From: Conchocele bisecta
Lineage: Eukaryota > Mollusca > Bivalvia > Lucinida > Thyasiridae
Direction of reading: 5' to 3'
Assembly (NCBI GenBank): GCA_029237695.1
Contig: CM055278.1
Coordinates: 68,997,188-69,061,187 of the forward strand
Length of the DNA stretch: 64,000 nucleotides
Made by a program: the position numbers and the translations under genes. Every line of letters starts with the position of its first letter. Position 1 is the first letter of the stretch. The notes under the pieces are model-generated. The model searched no databases. It was not told the origin of the DNA and saw only the letters and a program-made list of their open reading frames with translations. Shown here piece by piece: positions 44,701 to 55,255 of this stretch.

Positions 44701-44990
44701 TTTGAGATCACAGAGACAGTTTGCTTGCAAATCGTGATCCATTACTACCCAATTTCAATTGAGGAACATTTTGGGGTGCTTTTAACACCAGGTTTCAGCA
44801 TATTTGTTGCATTTAACAGAAAACACTGAACCTGTTGGTCACGTGATGTAAACAGAGTTGTATTGGTAAAAAAATGTAAACAATATTGGGGGACATGACG
44901 AGGTTGGATTTTTCTTTCTTAGGAATAAGTGAACATATTGTTTAATTCGTTTTGCTGTGATTGGCTGCTTGAATTTAAAGACACACCAGG

Positions 44991-45254
44991 GGCCCGTTCC
45001 ACTAAACTTCGTACGATTAAAATGTTCGTAAGTGCAAAATTATGATATTCTGTAAAAGTCACATTAACAATGTGTTCTTGTAAACAATTACTTGATTTAC
45101 ATTTATATACGTATCCGGCTGAGATGTTAGTTGATTTAACCCTTTGAACCCGAAATCGTATGTTCAAAAAATCCATTAATTAAAATTTCCAGACGATCCT
45201 AGATTTGCACTTAAGAACATTTTAGTGGTACGAAGTTTAGTGAAACGGGCCCCA
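44991..45254. repeat. MITE with GGGGCCCGTTCCACTAAACTT ends, with insert
   Basis: GGGGCCCGTTCCACTAAACT to AGTTTAGTGAAACGGGCCCC, with CACATTAACAATGTGTTCTT internally. The 55-bp block at 45,103-45,157 interrupts it. Confidence 0.8.
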
Positions 45255-45378
45255 GATGTATCTGCAGCAGCCCTGGCGATCGCGGCGCTTTAAACGTTTT
45301 GTTTCTGAACGACATTGCGAGCCGAAGCTCCCGCGAGCTGGCCAGCGAGGTAGTTTGCTGAAAATGGAAACATATATA

Positions 45379-45592
45379 CAGTAAAACCTTTCTAAACCGG
45401 ACACCCTGGGAAGTCCCCAGGGTGTCCGGCTTAGAGAGCGTTCACTGTAAATCAGACATGTGATGATTCATAGTGGTGTGCTATTTGATCACGAACAGAC
45501 GTTATCACCCGAGATAAATGACAAGAAACTCATTAAAAATAAGATCACAGATATTGTCTTGGTGTCCGGTTTAGAGAGGTTCCACTGTAACG
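45379..45592. repeat. MITE, TIR CAGTAAAACCTTTCTAAACCGG
   Basis: CAGTAAAACCTTTCTAAACC ... GGTTTAGAGAGGTTCCACTG next to TA on both sides, as in Tc1/mariner-type targets. Internal GGACACCCTGGGAAGTCCCC / CAGGGTGTCC hairpin. Interior 45,490-45,560 is not recognised. Confidence 0.7.
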
Positions 45593-45699
45593 AGCTTCGC
45601 TTCCCATCTCTCTGTGATATGTCTTCCGTATACAACAACCATGTGATTTTAGAAAAACTTGTTTTTAAACGGACTGCAGCTAGTAAAACTTGTAATACA

Positions 45700-46071
45700 G
45701 TGCAACCTCTCTACAACAGCCACCCATGGGAAGAGGCAAAATTGGCTGTTATAGAGAGGTGGCTGTTGCTGGGAGGTTAATGCTGAATACAATTTTATCG
45801 TCTGATGTTTATTTATTTTCTTCAATAATTCTCAATAAAAACATGTTTTGACAGCATTTTAGAATCATTTCCAAAGGAAATGATTCTAAAATGCTGTCAA
45901 AACATGTTTTTATTGAGAAAGAATGCAAAATCAACATCAAACGACAATGTTCATGCTCAGCAGTGTAAGGGTTACATATAGAGGAAATCATCCATTTGGG
46001 ATATAAAATAGCGGCTGTTACAGAGAGGTGGCTGTTGTAGAGAGGTGGCCGTTCGGGGAGGTTCGACTGTA
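45700..46071. repeat. MITE, TIR CAGTGCAACCTCTCTACAAC
   Basis: CAGTGCAACCTCTCTACAAC ... GGAGGTTCGACTGTA with GGTGGCTGTT blocks in both arms. It encloses a near-perfect stem, TTCTCAATAAAAACATGTTT / AAACATGTTTTTATTGAGAA (45,825-45,925), around GAATCATTTCCAAAGGAAATGATTC. TA flanks. Confidence 0.7.
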
Positions 46072-46158
46072 GTATGATAGTATGAATATTTCTTCGGATA
46101 TTTAGATGTTGTGTTAGGATGGTAGATACATTTCATGTAAACTCGTTAGTATAATACT

Positions 46159-46850
46159 CTACACATGCAGGTTAAATTTTCTGTGTACGACTTGATGTGG
46201 GGATGAGATAGAAATTTCGAAAGTGAAAGTGAAAGTGAAGGTTCCGTCAAAAAAGGGGAAATAACTCATGGAAATCAACCCGCATGACCCCGTGTTTGGC
46301 ATGGATCTAGAACCGGCTTAGGTCACTGACTCCAGGAATTGAAGTAAGAAAATTGATTTTGTTGCAGGTAGTTTGCGATTGTCATATTTGTGTGAATGTG
46401 GGTCTATGGGAAATCAATTGGTTGCCTGTTTCCAAACCAGTCCTGGTACAGCTTAGCAACAAGGAGTACATTCTCAGGACAACGGCATTGATTGTTATTA
46501 GTATGACAGAGAGATAAATAAACTAGATTCTGCAGGAAAGTTATGTCTGTGCCAAACATTTTATTATATTATTTGCATGCTCTACACATGCAGGTTAAAT
46601 TTTCTGTTTGCGACTTGATGTGGGGTGAGATAGAGATTTCGAAAGAGAAAGAGGACGGTTCCGTCAAAAAAGGGGAATAACTCATGGAGATCAACCCGGA
46701 TGACCCCGTGTTTGGCATGGAATCTAGAATCGGCTTAGGTCACTGATTCCAGGAATGGAAGTAACAAAATTGATTTTGCCGCAAGTAGTTTGCGATTGTC
46801 ATGTTTGTGTGAATGTGGGCCTGTGGGAAATCAATTGCCTGCCTGTTTCA
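46159..46850 (+). repeat. Direct duplication, two ~275-bp copies 421 bp apart
   Basis: TCTACACATGCAGGTTAAAT, GACTTGATGTGGGG, TTCCGTCAAAAAAGGGGA, GATGACCCCGTGTTTGGCAT and AGTTTGCGATTGTCAT occur in order at 46,159-46,435 and 46,580-46,850. A (GTGAAA)n run differs between copies. Not coding. Confidence 0.8.
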
Positions 46851-46991
46851 TATAAGCGTGACTGAGACTGGAGGAATACACAGGTGATTCTAGCGTGTCT
46901 TGGATGGTCAATTATTGTTTACATGAAACACCTTTCTAAACAATGTACAAAACAATTCAAATGTGCCCGGGTGTAAATATAATAGTTCTTA

Positions 46992-47235
46992 CCCAGCAAA
47001 CACACGACGTCGGTACGACGTCGGATCTAGGTCGGATCCAGGTCGCGACGTCGGCGACTCAACTCCAACGTCAGCCCGACGTCGAAACCCGACGTCGGAT
47101 TACGACGTCGTACTGGCGTTGTTTGCTAGTCGTAGTTCGTCGCGACACAAACACAACGTCGGGTTGACGTCGGAATCACGACGTCGGATCAACGTCCGTT
47201 TCTGATGTCGAATAGACGTCTGGTCCAGGTCGCGA
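46992..47235. repeat. ACGTC-rich subterminal repeats, left
   Basis: CCCAGCAAACACACGACGTC, then about fifteen CGACGTCGG-type palindromic hexamers. Matching inverted block at 51,455-51,675 ends GACGTCGTGTGCCCACTGGG. Confidence 0.75.
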
Positions 47236-48185
47236 TTGGTATACACTAAAAAGTGACTCACTGTCAGCAGATCTATCTCTATGTTAGCCTATAGATACGC
47301 CAATGGAAGAGCAGCTGATCTGATTTCCATACCAACTTAATTCAGTTTAACCTTTATTTGCGACATGTTTAGGCCTAACTAATTAATCATTTTATATCCT
47401 AGACGATTAATTTTGCGTATGTATTTAGGTTGGGCTGGGCGTACGTGCAATTCCATTAACGTCGCATAATTCTAGGTCAAGATTCTCGTGCGCGCTCGGA
47501 GTGTTGACAACTGACATGCTTTATTAGCGTCCGTGTCAAATTCCACTGGACCTGGTTCCCGTGTTACTGCATAGCGGTAGCCACAGATACAGTAATACGC
47601 TGGAAAACAGCCGACCTGACTCATTCGGAACTATCTCGGATCTTTTCGCCAAAGCGGAGGTCTGGTTAATCTAAAATCCCCGATGTGCTCCAATTGTGTT
47701 TAGGTTATCCCGCTATTTCCGTTTTCTCTTTGTGATTTTAATTTGAAATCGGGGAAAGATCGACGTAATCTTGAAGAAATTAACTTTCTTATGTAAGTAT
47801 ATTGATGCATGCGTGTCAGGTAACATGTTTTCAATAACATTTTTAATACAAAAATACATGACAACGCCGTGATCAGTTGATTCACGTTTCAATTCGTGAA
47901 ATTATTTCGTCCCGTCTCACTTCGCACATTCCTATTCATGTGTTGTTAATATATTGTCGCTATTCACCATTTACAAACTGCATGCATTATCATATAATTG
48001 TGCCTTTAATGGAGGTATATGCAGTCGCGTTTTCTCAAAACTTGTAGGACAGCTAAGCCTATATAGTAATTATAGATTTTGTCATCGTTACATACTGTCT
48101 TTGTGAAACTATTCGCCTTAGATAATGGCGCATATACTCAAAGTTTATTCGAATTGTACATCACACTGTACATGTACGGAGCTAC
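47236..48185. other. Sequence without recognised genes
   Basis: No repeat family or domain recognised. Only short frames. Confidence 0.35.
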
Positions 48186-48189
48186 CCAG

Positions 48190-48790
48190 GGGACGTAGAA
48201 TTATTTTATTTTTTGTTAATTTGTTCCCACGAAATAACAATTCGTTCCCTCAATTTAGCAATTCGTTCCCACGAATTAACAATTAATTGTTAATTCGTTG
48301 GAACGAATTGTTCATTCCCTCAAATTAACAATTCGTTCCATCGAATACGAAACTTGTAAATTCGTTCTATAAATAGCCACTCATGTTAGAAAGTAATTTC
48401 ACCAACAAGAAATATGTGTATAAATCAGCATACTTCCTTTTTACGGAGCCCCGCAGGGGACGTATAATTGTTTTTATATTAATTCGTTCCCACGAAATAA
48501 CAATGCGTTCCCTCAAATTAACAATTCGTTCCCTCGAATTAACAATTCGTTCCCACGATATAACAATTCGTTTCCACGAATTAACAATTCGTTCCCGTGG
48601 GAACGAATTGTTATTTCGTGGGAACGAATTGTTAAATTGAGGGAACGCATTGTTATTTCGTGGGAACGAATTAATATAAAAACAATTCTACGTCCCCTGC
48701 GGGGTTCCGTAAAAAGGAAGTATGCTGATTTATACACATATTTCTTGTTGGTGAAATTACTTTCTTACATGAGTGGCTATTTATAGAACG
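48190..48790. repeat. TTCGTTCCCACGAA-rich foldback
   Basis: Arms of about 200 bp (48,380-48,590 and 48,600-48,790), including TTTCACCAACAAGAAATATG and GGGGACGTA, with many AATTCGTTCCCACGAATTAAC-type palindromic units inside. A further half-copy at 48,175-48,375. Frames across it give only a degenerate 6-7-residue repeat. Confidence 0.85.
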
Positions 48791-48939
48791 AATTTACAAC
48801 TTTCATAGGAAACGAGATTTGAAGCTGTAACGCTCATCGAACATGTATTCGGTAGTGGTCTACAACATATACATTAGGCCATACAAATAAGGATTTTGGC
48901 AGTCACGGGGTGTGCAGAATGTGCAGCGGGAGAACGGCT

Positions 48940-49095
48940 TTTTTTAAATATGTATAATTTGTTTGTGTTTGAGATGTTCGTGTGTGATTTTATTTCAAGT
49001 TGCCAGATGCATATTTGTGTGATTTTATTCATGCATATATGCATCTGGCAACTTGAACAAAAATCAGAGACGAACATCTCAAACAAAAGGAAACT
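48940..49095. repeat. Foldback around GTTGCCAGATGCATAT
   Basis: GTTTGAGATGTTCG ... TTTCAAGTTGCCAGATGCAT pairs with ATGCATCTGGCAACTTGAAC ... CGAACATCTCAAAC, with a loop near 49,020. Confidence 0.75.
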
Positions 49096-49242
49096 GTTAT
49101 ATAAAGTTACGATAAACTCTTTAGATGTGAAAAATCACAAGATGGATTTAACATATTTTTCATGGTAGTGTTTTTTATTGATCATGTGGCAAAAATATAG
49201 TACACTTTTATTCTACATGACGATAAAATGTTAGACGCGCAC

Positions 49243-50406
49243 ACAGGTGGAAGACTCGGACCTATGACACCAAAAATATGCCTATTAAAACAAATCCCAT
49301 TACCCCACCCACTTGGTCTCGTACATTACCATCTTCTATTTATAGAAGGTGGGTATAAATATGGCTATTATAGAAAGAGCCCTCTCTTTTCCGATTCGCA
49401 CAAACACAATAAACATCGATTACATGTATGAAATATGTCTCTGGCAATCGATAAAGGTATTAGGTGTGTGAATATACTCACTTCAAATCGCTGTTTCAAG
49501 TATTTATTGAGTTATTCGCGTTTTGATTACCCCATCCAAAGCGAAAGTTGCGTGTACGAAAGAATCTCACACAGAATCGGAGGCCGTCCGGCGTGGATTA
49601 TCGGTCATATTTGGCCGATAGCTGATCGCCAGCTCAAACTAAAGTGGTGCACCATGACCATATACATTAGAAACTCCAACCATACAAAGTTCGTCCAATT
49701 GTGATCGTTCACCGATCTAAAAAACACTTTTTTTGTCTAATTTCGTTCATTATCTGGAACTGGGTCAATGCACCATCTTCAATAATACAACCGGAAGCGT
49801 CTATGTAAAGAACATCTCTGATTGGCTAAATCTAAACTGTATGACGTCATTCGACCTATTTCGGGATTGCGGAAGACATAATCTGATAGTACGCGAATCA
49901 TGAATGAAAGTAGAAAAAAGGTGTTTTTTAGATCGGTGAACGATCACAATTGGACGAACTTTGTATGGTTGGAGTTGCTAATGTATATGGTCATGGTGCA
50001 CCACTTTAGTTTGAGCTGGCGATCAGTTATTGGTCAAATATGACCGATAATCCACGCCGGACGGCCTCCGATTCTGTGTGAGATTCTTTCGTACACGCAA
50101 ATTTCGCTTTGGATGGTGTATACACAATGCGAATAACTGAATAAATGCTGGAAAGAGCGATTTGAAGTGAATATATTCACACACCTAATACCTCTATCGA
50201 TTGCCAGCGACAGAAATTATACATTTAATCGATGTGTATTGTGTTTGTGCGAGTCGGAAACGAGAGGGCTCTTTCTATAATGGCCACAATGTTATTCACC
50301 TTTCTGTATATAATATGGTAATGTACGAGACCAAGTGGGTGGGGTAATGGGATTTTTTTTTTAATAGGCATTTTTTTGTTGTCATAGGTCCGAGTCTTCC
50401 ACCTGT
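49243..50406. mobile_element. Long-TIR non-autonomous DNA transposon (Mutator-like), copy 2
   Basis: Same ends (ACAGGTGGAAGACTCGG), arms of about 480 bp and loop as 12,027-13,189, and of nearly the same length (1,164 bp against 1,163 bp). Flanks GACGCGCAC and GGACGCAC give only an imperfect duplication. The inner right arm is more diverged than in copy 1. Confidence 0.82.
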
Positions 50407-50544
50407 GGACGCACAGGGATTATTCAGACGCGGCGATATCTGAGAACCAAAGTACTTTTGATGGCCTAACGTATACTAGTGTATTATTATTATTAACCAT
50501 TTCAACCCTGGTTATCCTACCTTGTCTTTGTACTATTCCATTTA

Positions 50545-50640
50545 TGACAAAAGACAATTAATTCTAGATGAATAATAGTGGCAAATGCGGCAGATCCTTA
50601 TGAGACGACGAGCCGTCTCATCTGGATATACATTGTTTGC
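50545..50640. repeat. GATGAGCCGTCTC dispersed hairpin repeat, fragment
   Basis: GCAGATCCTTATGAGACGAC and GAGCCGTCTCATCTGGATAT match the hairpin at 44,372. Confidence 0.55.
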
Positions 50641-50742
50641 ACATGTTGGCTTTATGGAGGTATACATCATGTATGGGCTAATACTTAAATATATGCAAAC
50701 ATTTGTATGCTTTCATAATTGTGTTGTTTTATGTATATTTCA

Positions 50743-51258
50743 GACAACGCTAAGACATACACATACGAGAGCAACACAGAAATGGAAGAGATTGAAGCCG
50801 ATCGATGTTCCCAACGAGCCAATTTTATCGAACAATGAATGTTTGAAATCACGCTGGCATCCTTGGATACACTGAAACACAGTACGGCCATGGGAATACG
50901 TAAAGCGCAGAACGAGATGAAGAAACGATTGAAACGATTGAGACGATACAGAGACAGGCAGAGAGAAATTGTGAAAAAAACGGATTCTAATAAGGATCCT
51001 CTCGAAGAACTGCTGAAGCGACGAATGAAGCACGATGCTAAGATGAAAAAGAATCAGAAACAAGCTCGCCCCAAGACATCGCCGGCGACGCCGTGGACAC
51101 AGTTCCAGTTCTCCATGAAAAGATTACTTGACATTGCATTAGAATTGTCTCGTGAGACAATTCTAATGAAATGCCTAGGTATGTTTTTATCGCGAAATGA
51201 TCGAATATTCAGCAATTTCCATCCGCATGATTGTCGTCTGCAGCAGGATAAGGTTTAA
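50743..51258 (+). pseudogene. Possible degraded exon encoding a basic coiled-coil segment
   Basis: After an acceptor-like TATTTCAG (50,742) a frame reads TEMEEIEADRCSQ and meets a TGA (50,836-50,838), then continues at ATG 50,839 for 139 codons. The middle is strongly basic and helical (NEMKKRLKRLRRYRDRQREI, then LLKRRMKHDAKMKKNQKQ). The final third is a hairpin repeat (ATTAGAATTGTCTC / GAGACAATTCTAAT near 51,135-51,168), so the real end is uncertain. I do not recognise the family. It could be a captured host exon, a transposon ORF remnant or chance. Confidence 0.3.
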
Positions 51259-51454
51259 AGTGAACTAAGTCCTTGCTATATGATTCCATCGAGTAACGAA
51301 TCGCACCATAAATATATTGCAAAAATATATGTGAAAGTATAATAAAATACATTTGCCAGCCAAAATATGTGTTTATTACTGACCAGGTACCAAACCAGGA
51401 TATTGATTACTTGATCCAGAGTGAAACTGCATGTCAGAACCAGACGTTGGATAA

Positions 51455-51675
51455 AGGTCGTTTTCCGACGTCGGATAGACGTCGGATCATGTTCGAAAAT
51501 GAAAGTTGTTTAGACGTCAGAATCCGACGTCGAACGGACGTCGGAATCCGACGTCCGTTCGACGTCGGATTATTGCGTCTAAAAACTTTCATTTTCGAAC
51601 ATGATCCGACGTCTATCCGACGTCGGAAACCGACGTCAGTCCGACGTCTATCTGACGTCGTGTGCCCACTGGGAA
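51455..51675. repeat. ACGTC-rich subterminal repeats, right, with 100-bp hairpin
   Basis: GACGTCGGATCATGTTCGAA ... TTCGAACATGATCCGACGTC pair around GTCGAACGGACGTC. The outer end is GACGTCGTGTGCCCACTGGG. Confidence 0.8.
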
Positions 51676-51676
51676 T

Positions 51677-51785
51677 TAGAAAGGTACAAAACTCCCATTC
51701 GCCACCATTGTAACGAGTTCCAATTGTCTAAATTGTGTGAGTTTTCGTTACAATGGTGGCGAATGGGAGTTTTGTACCTTTCTAA
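51677..51785. repeat. 38-bp perfect inverted repeat
   Basis: AGAAAGGTACAAAACTCCCA ... CATTGTAACG and its complement CGTTACAATG ... TACCTTTCT enclose a 30-bp loop. It sits between the ACGTC block and the 115-bp end repeat, so it looks like a later insertion. Confidence 0.8.
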
Positions 51786-52309
51786 GTACTATTATAGTTT
51801 ACACCCGGGCACATTTGAATTATTTTGTACATTGTTTAGAAACGTGTTTCATGTATATACAAACAATAATTGACCATCCAAGACACGCTAGAATCACCTG
51901 TGGAGGAATGGGGCTTATACCATTGCAGTCTGTGTTGTCCCATTGTGGATTTGTATCATATGTCAAAACAAAATTGTACCTAGGAGTCGTCTGAAATGAA
52001 ACTGGGATCGGGAAAAATTATTATATTTTTAAACACAGAAGTAAAATAGCGTTGCGAAAGGCTAGTTTTGTGAACTCGATAGTTACTAAGTTACGTTTAT
52101 TTAAATTAATTCATCTAGTGTCTGGAAAGCAAACAAAACATTGTATGTCACGGCAGCTAAAACGTAGTATGGTCCACAAAGTGTGTTTCCTGGTAACTAG
52201 CTGCAGGTATGACCGATTTTTAGGCAATAGGTTTCTCTAATGTGCTACCCTACAACTGTATGGATTTGCAGAACAAGGTTTCACATTCACGCACTATAAA
52301 TCGTATATA

Positions 52310-52512
52310 TATATGTGGCTGGAGAAATGGGGCTCATTGGATTTGAGACCAGTGTAGCTCCTGATCAAATAGCACACTCGTGTAGCCTAATAATGATATA
52401 TATTGCTTGTTAGAATAATGATGGGTGTTTTATTTATGTAATGGCGAACAGTGCAGATCCTGATCAGACTGTGCGAATGCAAAGTCTGATCTGGATCTAC
52501 ACTGGTCGCACA
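52310..52512. repeat. GTGGCTGGAGAAATGGGGC repeat
   Basis: GTGGCTGGAGAAATGGGGCT, GTGCAGATCCTGATCAGACT and ATCTGGATCTACACTGGTCG. Rearranged copy of the family at 26,081. Confidence 0.65.
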
Positions 52513-52544
52513 ACCCGTACTTACTATTACTAGTATTCAGTAGC

Positions 52545-52852
52545 CGGTTTCGTGGCACCAACATTGCTAAATATACTTATCTAGCTAAGTTTACTTTGAG
52601 GAAGTAAATGTTTATTTTTACTCAAATGCATTATTACTCAAATGTAACTAACGACTGTATATATTTGACGATTAAAGTTATGCATAATTATTGTACTGCA
52701 TTCGTTACATTTTCACATTTTTTTGTTTTAGTTAGAAAATATTTTATTTCATTAAATAAAAAAATAATTAACTTATGCATAAATTGAAATTTTCTCTCTC
52801 AAAGTATACTGAGCAAGATAAGTAAAATATTTGCAATTTTGGTAAAACTCCA
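52545..52852. repeat. Palindromic MITE (GTAGCCGATTTCACC family), diverged
   Basis: AGTAGCCGGTTTCGTGGCAC, CTTTGAGGAAGTAAATG and CTCTCAAAGTATACTGAGCA in the family order. The central palindrome is eroded. Confidence 0.65.
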
Positions 52853-53519
52853 CAATCGTCCTGCCTCCGCTAAGTCCAGTGTCAAGGCCACACACTTGGT
52901 ATGTTCGAAACTCGGGTAAGTGTCTTATAATGTCTGTTTCCTTGCATGGATCTGCTTGATATTCCACACACCCATTGCTCTGACGGTTTTCTTTCATGCT
53001 GTGACAAATCCACGCTTCTCTGGCCCTCTGTGTTTTCAAATGTGCCTAGTTTTCGTTGGCTGCCAACGGGGGCATTCGTGTGCCGACATGCCAAATTGCT
53101 AGTTGTGTTGTATACCCCATGTTGTCATCATGTCATGTGACCTGAGTGCACAAACGATTAATATTATTATGGAACAACGTGAAACATGATAGAACGTACA
53201 AGCTCACCGGTTAACCCTTGCAATGCTGCATTAATTTGTGTCGTCTGCTGAATATTTTTTATTTTTCCATTTTTCTCATCAACAAACTTGGTTTGGCAGG
53301 TCATGTACAATTAGGTCCCACAGCATCCATACGAATAGTGAAAGTAGGAGAGACTGGCCTTATTGGATGGGATTCGGTTAAATTATTTAGTAAAATTCAT
53401 GGGTGTGTTTTAACCTAGAAACAATCCAGCGGTCCTAGTATCATCGTCATATATCTTCAATTAACTATTTGCATGCTAGCGGCGAAAATATCCGCCTAAC
53501 CAATTAGTACTATATGTTT

Positions 53520-53640
53520 TTATTTCTCTCTGTAAATATGTCTTGGAATTTCATTAGAATTGAGTCCTCAGGACTCAATTCTAATGAAATTCCAAGACAT
53601 ATTCATGATATTTACAAGGAGAAATAAAAGAAAATATGAT
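53520..53640. repeat. Foldback around ATTAGAATTGAGTCC
   Basis: TATGTCTTGGAATTTCATTA / TAATGAAATTCCAAGACATA enclose the near-perfect centre GAATTGAGTCCTCAGGACTCAATTC. Its arms resemble the hairpins at 740-795 and 9395-9450. Confidence 0.8.
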
Positions 53641-53934
53641 GAAATTGTATCCGCTAGTTTTGAACTATTTATAGCCCACAAGTTTCCCAGCATGCAAAGA
53701 GTTAAACAACTTTACACAGGGCCATGATGAAAACACGTCTATATGTGTTATAGTATGTTTTCAAAAAATCCTGATATGCCCCTACGATATCATGTTTTCT
53801 GAGACGCAGTATGATAATTAACTTTGACTACGACCTTTTTAGCAGATGTGTATGTTCACGTGGTTAGAACAAAAACACGTATTGAAATTTCCAGAAGCCC
53901 TCTGATTCAAAGTACGTATTTTTTATTTTTTTCC

Positions 53935-54285
53935 TTATTATGTAACGGATTTTGATGAAATATCGCTCATCAAATGCGTCTTGTTAAGCTGCAATTGGTG
54001 GTCTCGGTACTTTGGCCCAAACTTCTGTCGTTTTTGCGAACAATCGATTTCCGTGTCTACCGACACGGAAATCGATTCTTCGCAAAAACAACATAAGTAT
54101 GTGCCGATCTCCCGGGACAACCAAATGCAGCTCATGAAGACGCGTTTGCTGCGCCAAATTTCATCAAAATAAGTTGCATGTTAAGGAAAATATCAAATAA
54201 TACTTACTTTGGAGTGGGCGCGCTTTCAACACTTTCAGCCATTGTTGTTGTTGTTGTAACCACGTGATCATGCACCTTGATTGTA
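53935..54285. repeat. MITE containing a GTAACGGATTTTGATGAAATAT foldback
   Basis: TGTAACGGATTTTGATGAAA ... TTTCATCAAAATAAGTTGCA, with AAATGCGTCTTGTTAAGCTG / CAGCTCATGAAGACGCGTTT arms and a CGATTTCCGTGTC / GACACGGAAATCG centre. It ends in CCACGTGATCATGCACCTTG. Inverted relative at 62,205-62,560. Confidence 0.8.
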
Positions 54286-54371
54286 CATGCTTCGTGCCAA
54301 TGGTGGACATCGAATCTCTGCTATTGACGTCGAACGCACTCCCACTAATAATAATTAGTATCTCAAACGAT

Positions 54372-54690
54372 CCATCACCCATGGCGAAATGGGGCTTATT
54401 GCGTTTGTGACCAGTGATTGAACTGTTCGCTTTTCTCTTGTTGAAGCGTTCTCACTGCATGTATCGGAAACTTTATATGTGGCTGTACCCGGAGAAATGG
54501 GGCAGCTTTGGGTTTTGCGACCAGTGTAGATCCAGATCAGCACGTGCATTCGCACAGTCAGGATTTGCACTGTTCGCTATTCCATAAATAAAACACCCGT
54601 CATGCTTCTAACAAGCAATATTGTTCGTTCGTGATCAGACTACAGGAGTGTGCTATATGATCAGAAACTACGCTGGTCACAAATCACATA
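54372..54690. repeat. GTGGCTGGAGAAATGGGGC repeat, rearranged copy
   Basis: GGCGAAATGGGGCTTATTGC fragment, then GTGGCTGTACCCGGAGAAAT, GATCCAGATCAGCACGTGCA and CTGGTCACAAATCACA. Confidence 0.6.
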
Positions 54691-54704
54691 ATTACAGATT
54701 CGTC

Positions 54705-54830
54705 CATTATGAAAAGGGGGTGTTTTTGTTCTAAGAAATAAGAAAATTACTTGCAAAAATGGAAATCCTGATGAGACGGCTCGCTACGAGCCGGCTCATC
54801 TGGATCTGCACTGTTTGCATAATCTCTAGT
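54705..54830. repeat. GATGAGCCGGCTC dispersed hairpin repeat
   Basis: CGTCCATTATGAAAAGGGGG, CCTGATGAGACGGCTCGCTA and GAGCCGGCTCATCTGGATCT. Inverted relative to 44,372. Confidence 0.6.
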
Positions 54831-55034
54831 CACGGCCACATATATACATGTGTGTACGTAGGTGTTAACAAAGAGTTTAAACTTTATTTATTTTATTTTA
54901 CAACGATTACAAACAAGCGCGCGAGAGCACTTATACACATGCTTTCGTTGGCACAGATGAAGGCGTAAGGTCTGTCATTAATATAAGCTGAGATGTTAGT
55001 TGATTTAAAACACAATACACCCCTTTTAGTCCAG

Positions 55035-55255
55035 GCTAGAGCCCATGCAAAAGTGGTCCAACCTTGTTTTGTTATATATACAACGTTGTTCTGCAGTTTC
55101 TACATGTCTTTGATGCACTGAATCCGAATCCGTTGAGTGCCACTCACGAAACCATGAGAATTTTTGTAGACATGCATAAATCCAAGATGGCCGTCAGTAT
55201 TTAACAATGTGCCATATATTGGCATGCATATGTTCTATTTTAATAACTTTAAAAT
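55035..55255. repeat. Repeat with CCAAGATGGCCG motif, inverted copy at 60,990-61,180
   Basis: AACCTTGTTTTGTTATATAT, GTTTCTACATGTCTTTG, TGAATCCGAATCCGTTGAGT and GCATAAATCCAAGATGGCC match the complement of 61,015-61,170. A further CCAAGATGGCCG lies at about 55,660. Confidence 0.7.

Larger units (their letters stand above)
46879..51902. mobile_element. Candidate 5-kb composite element with 115-bp inverted ends
   Basis: ACAGGTGATTCTAGCGTGTC ... GCCCGGGTGTAAA at 46,879-46,991 is repeated inverted at 51,785-51,902. Just inside each end lies ACGTC-rich DNA (46,992-47,235 and 51,455-51,675). Inside are a Mutator-like copy, two foldbacks and a possible exon remnant. No transposase was identified, so it may instead be chance pairing of two related shorter elements. 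Confidence 0.45.

Noticed and set aside
48190..48790. CRISPR array in the TTCGTTCCC repeats
   Set aside because: The window is eukaryotic, repeats are short and variable, there are no unique equal-length spacers, and the block is a foldback.
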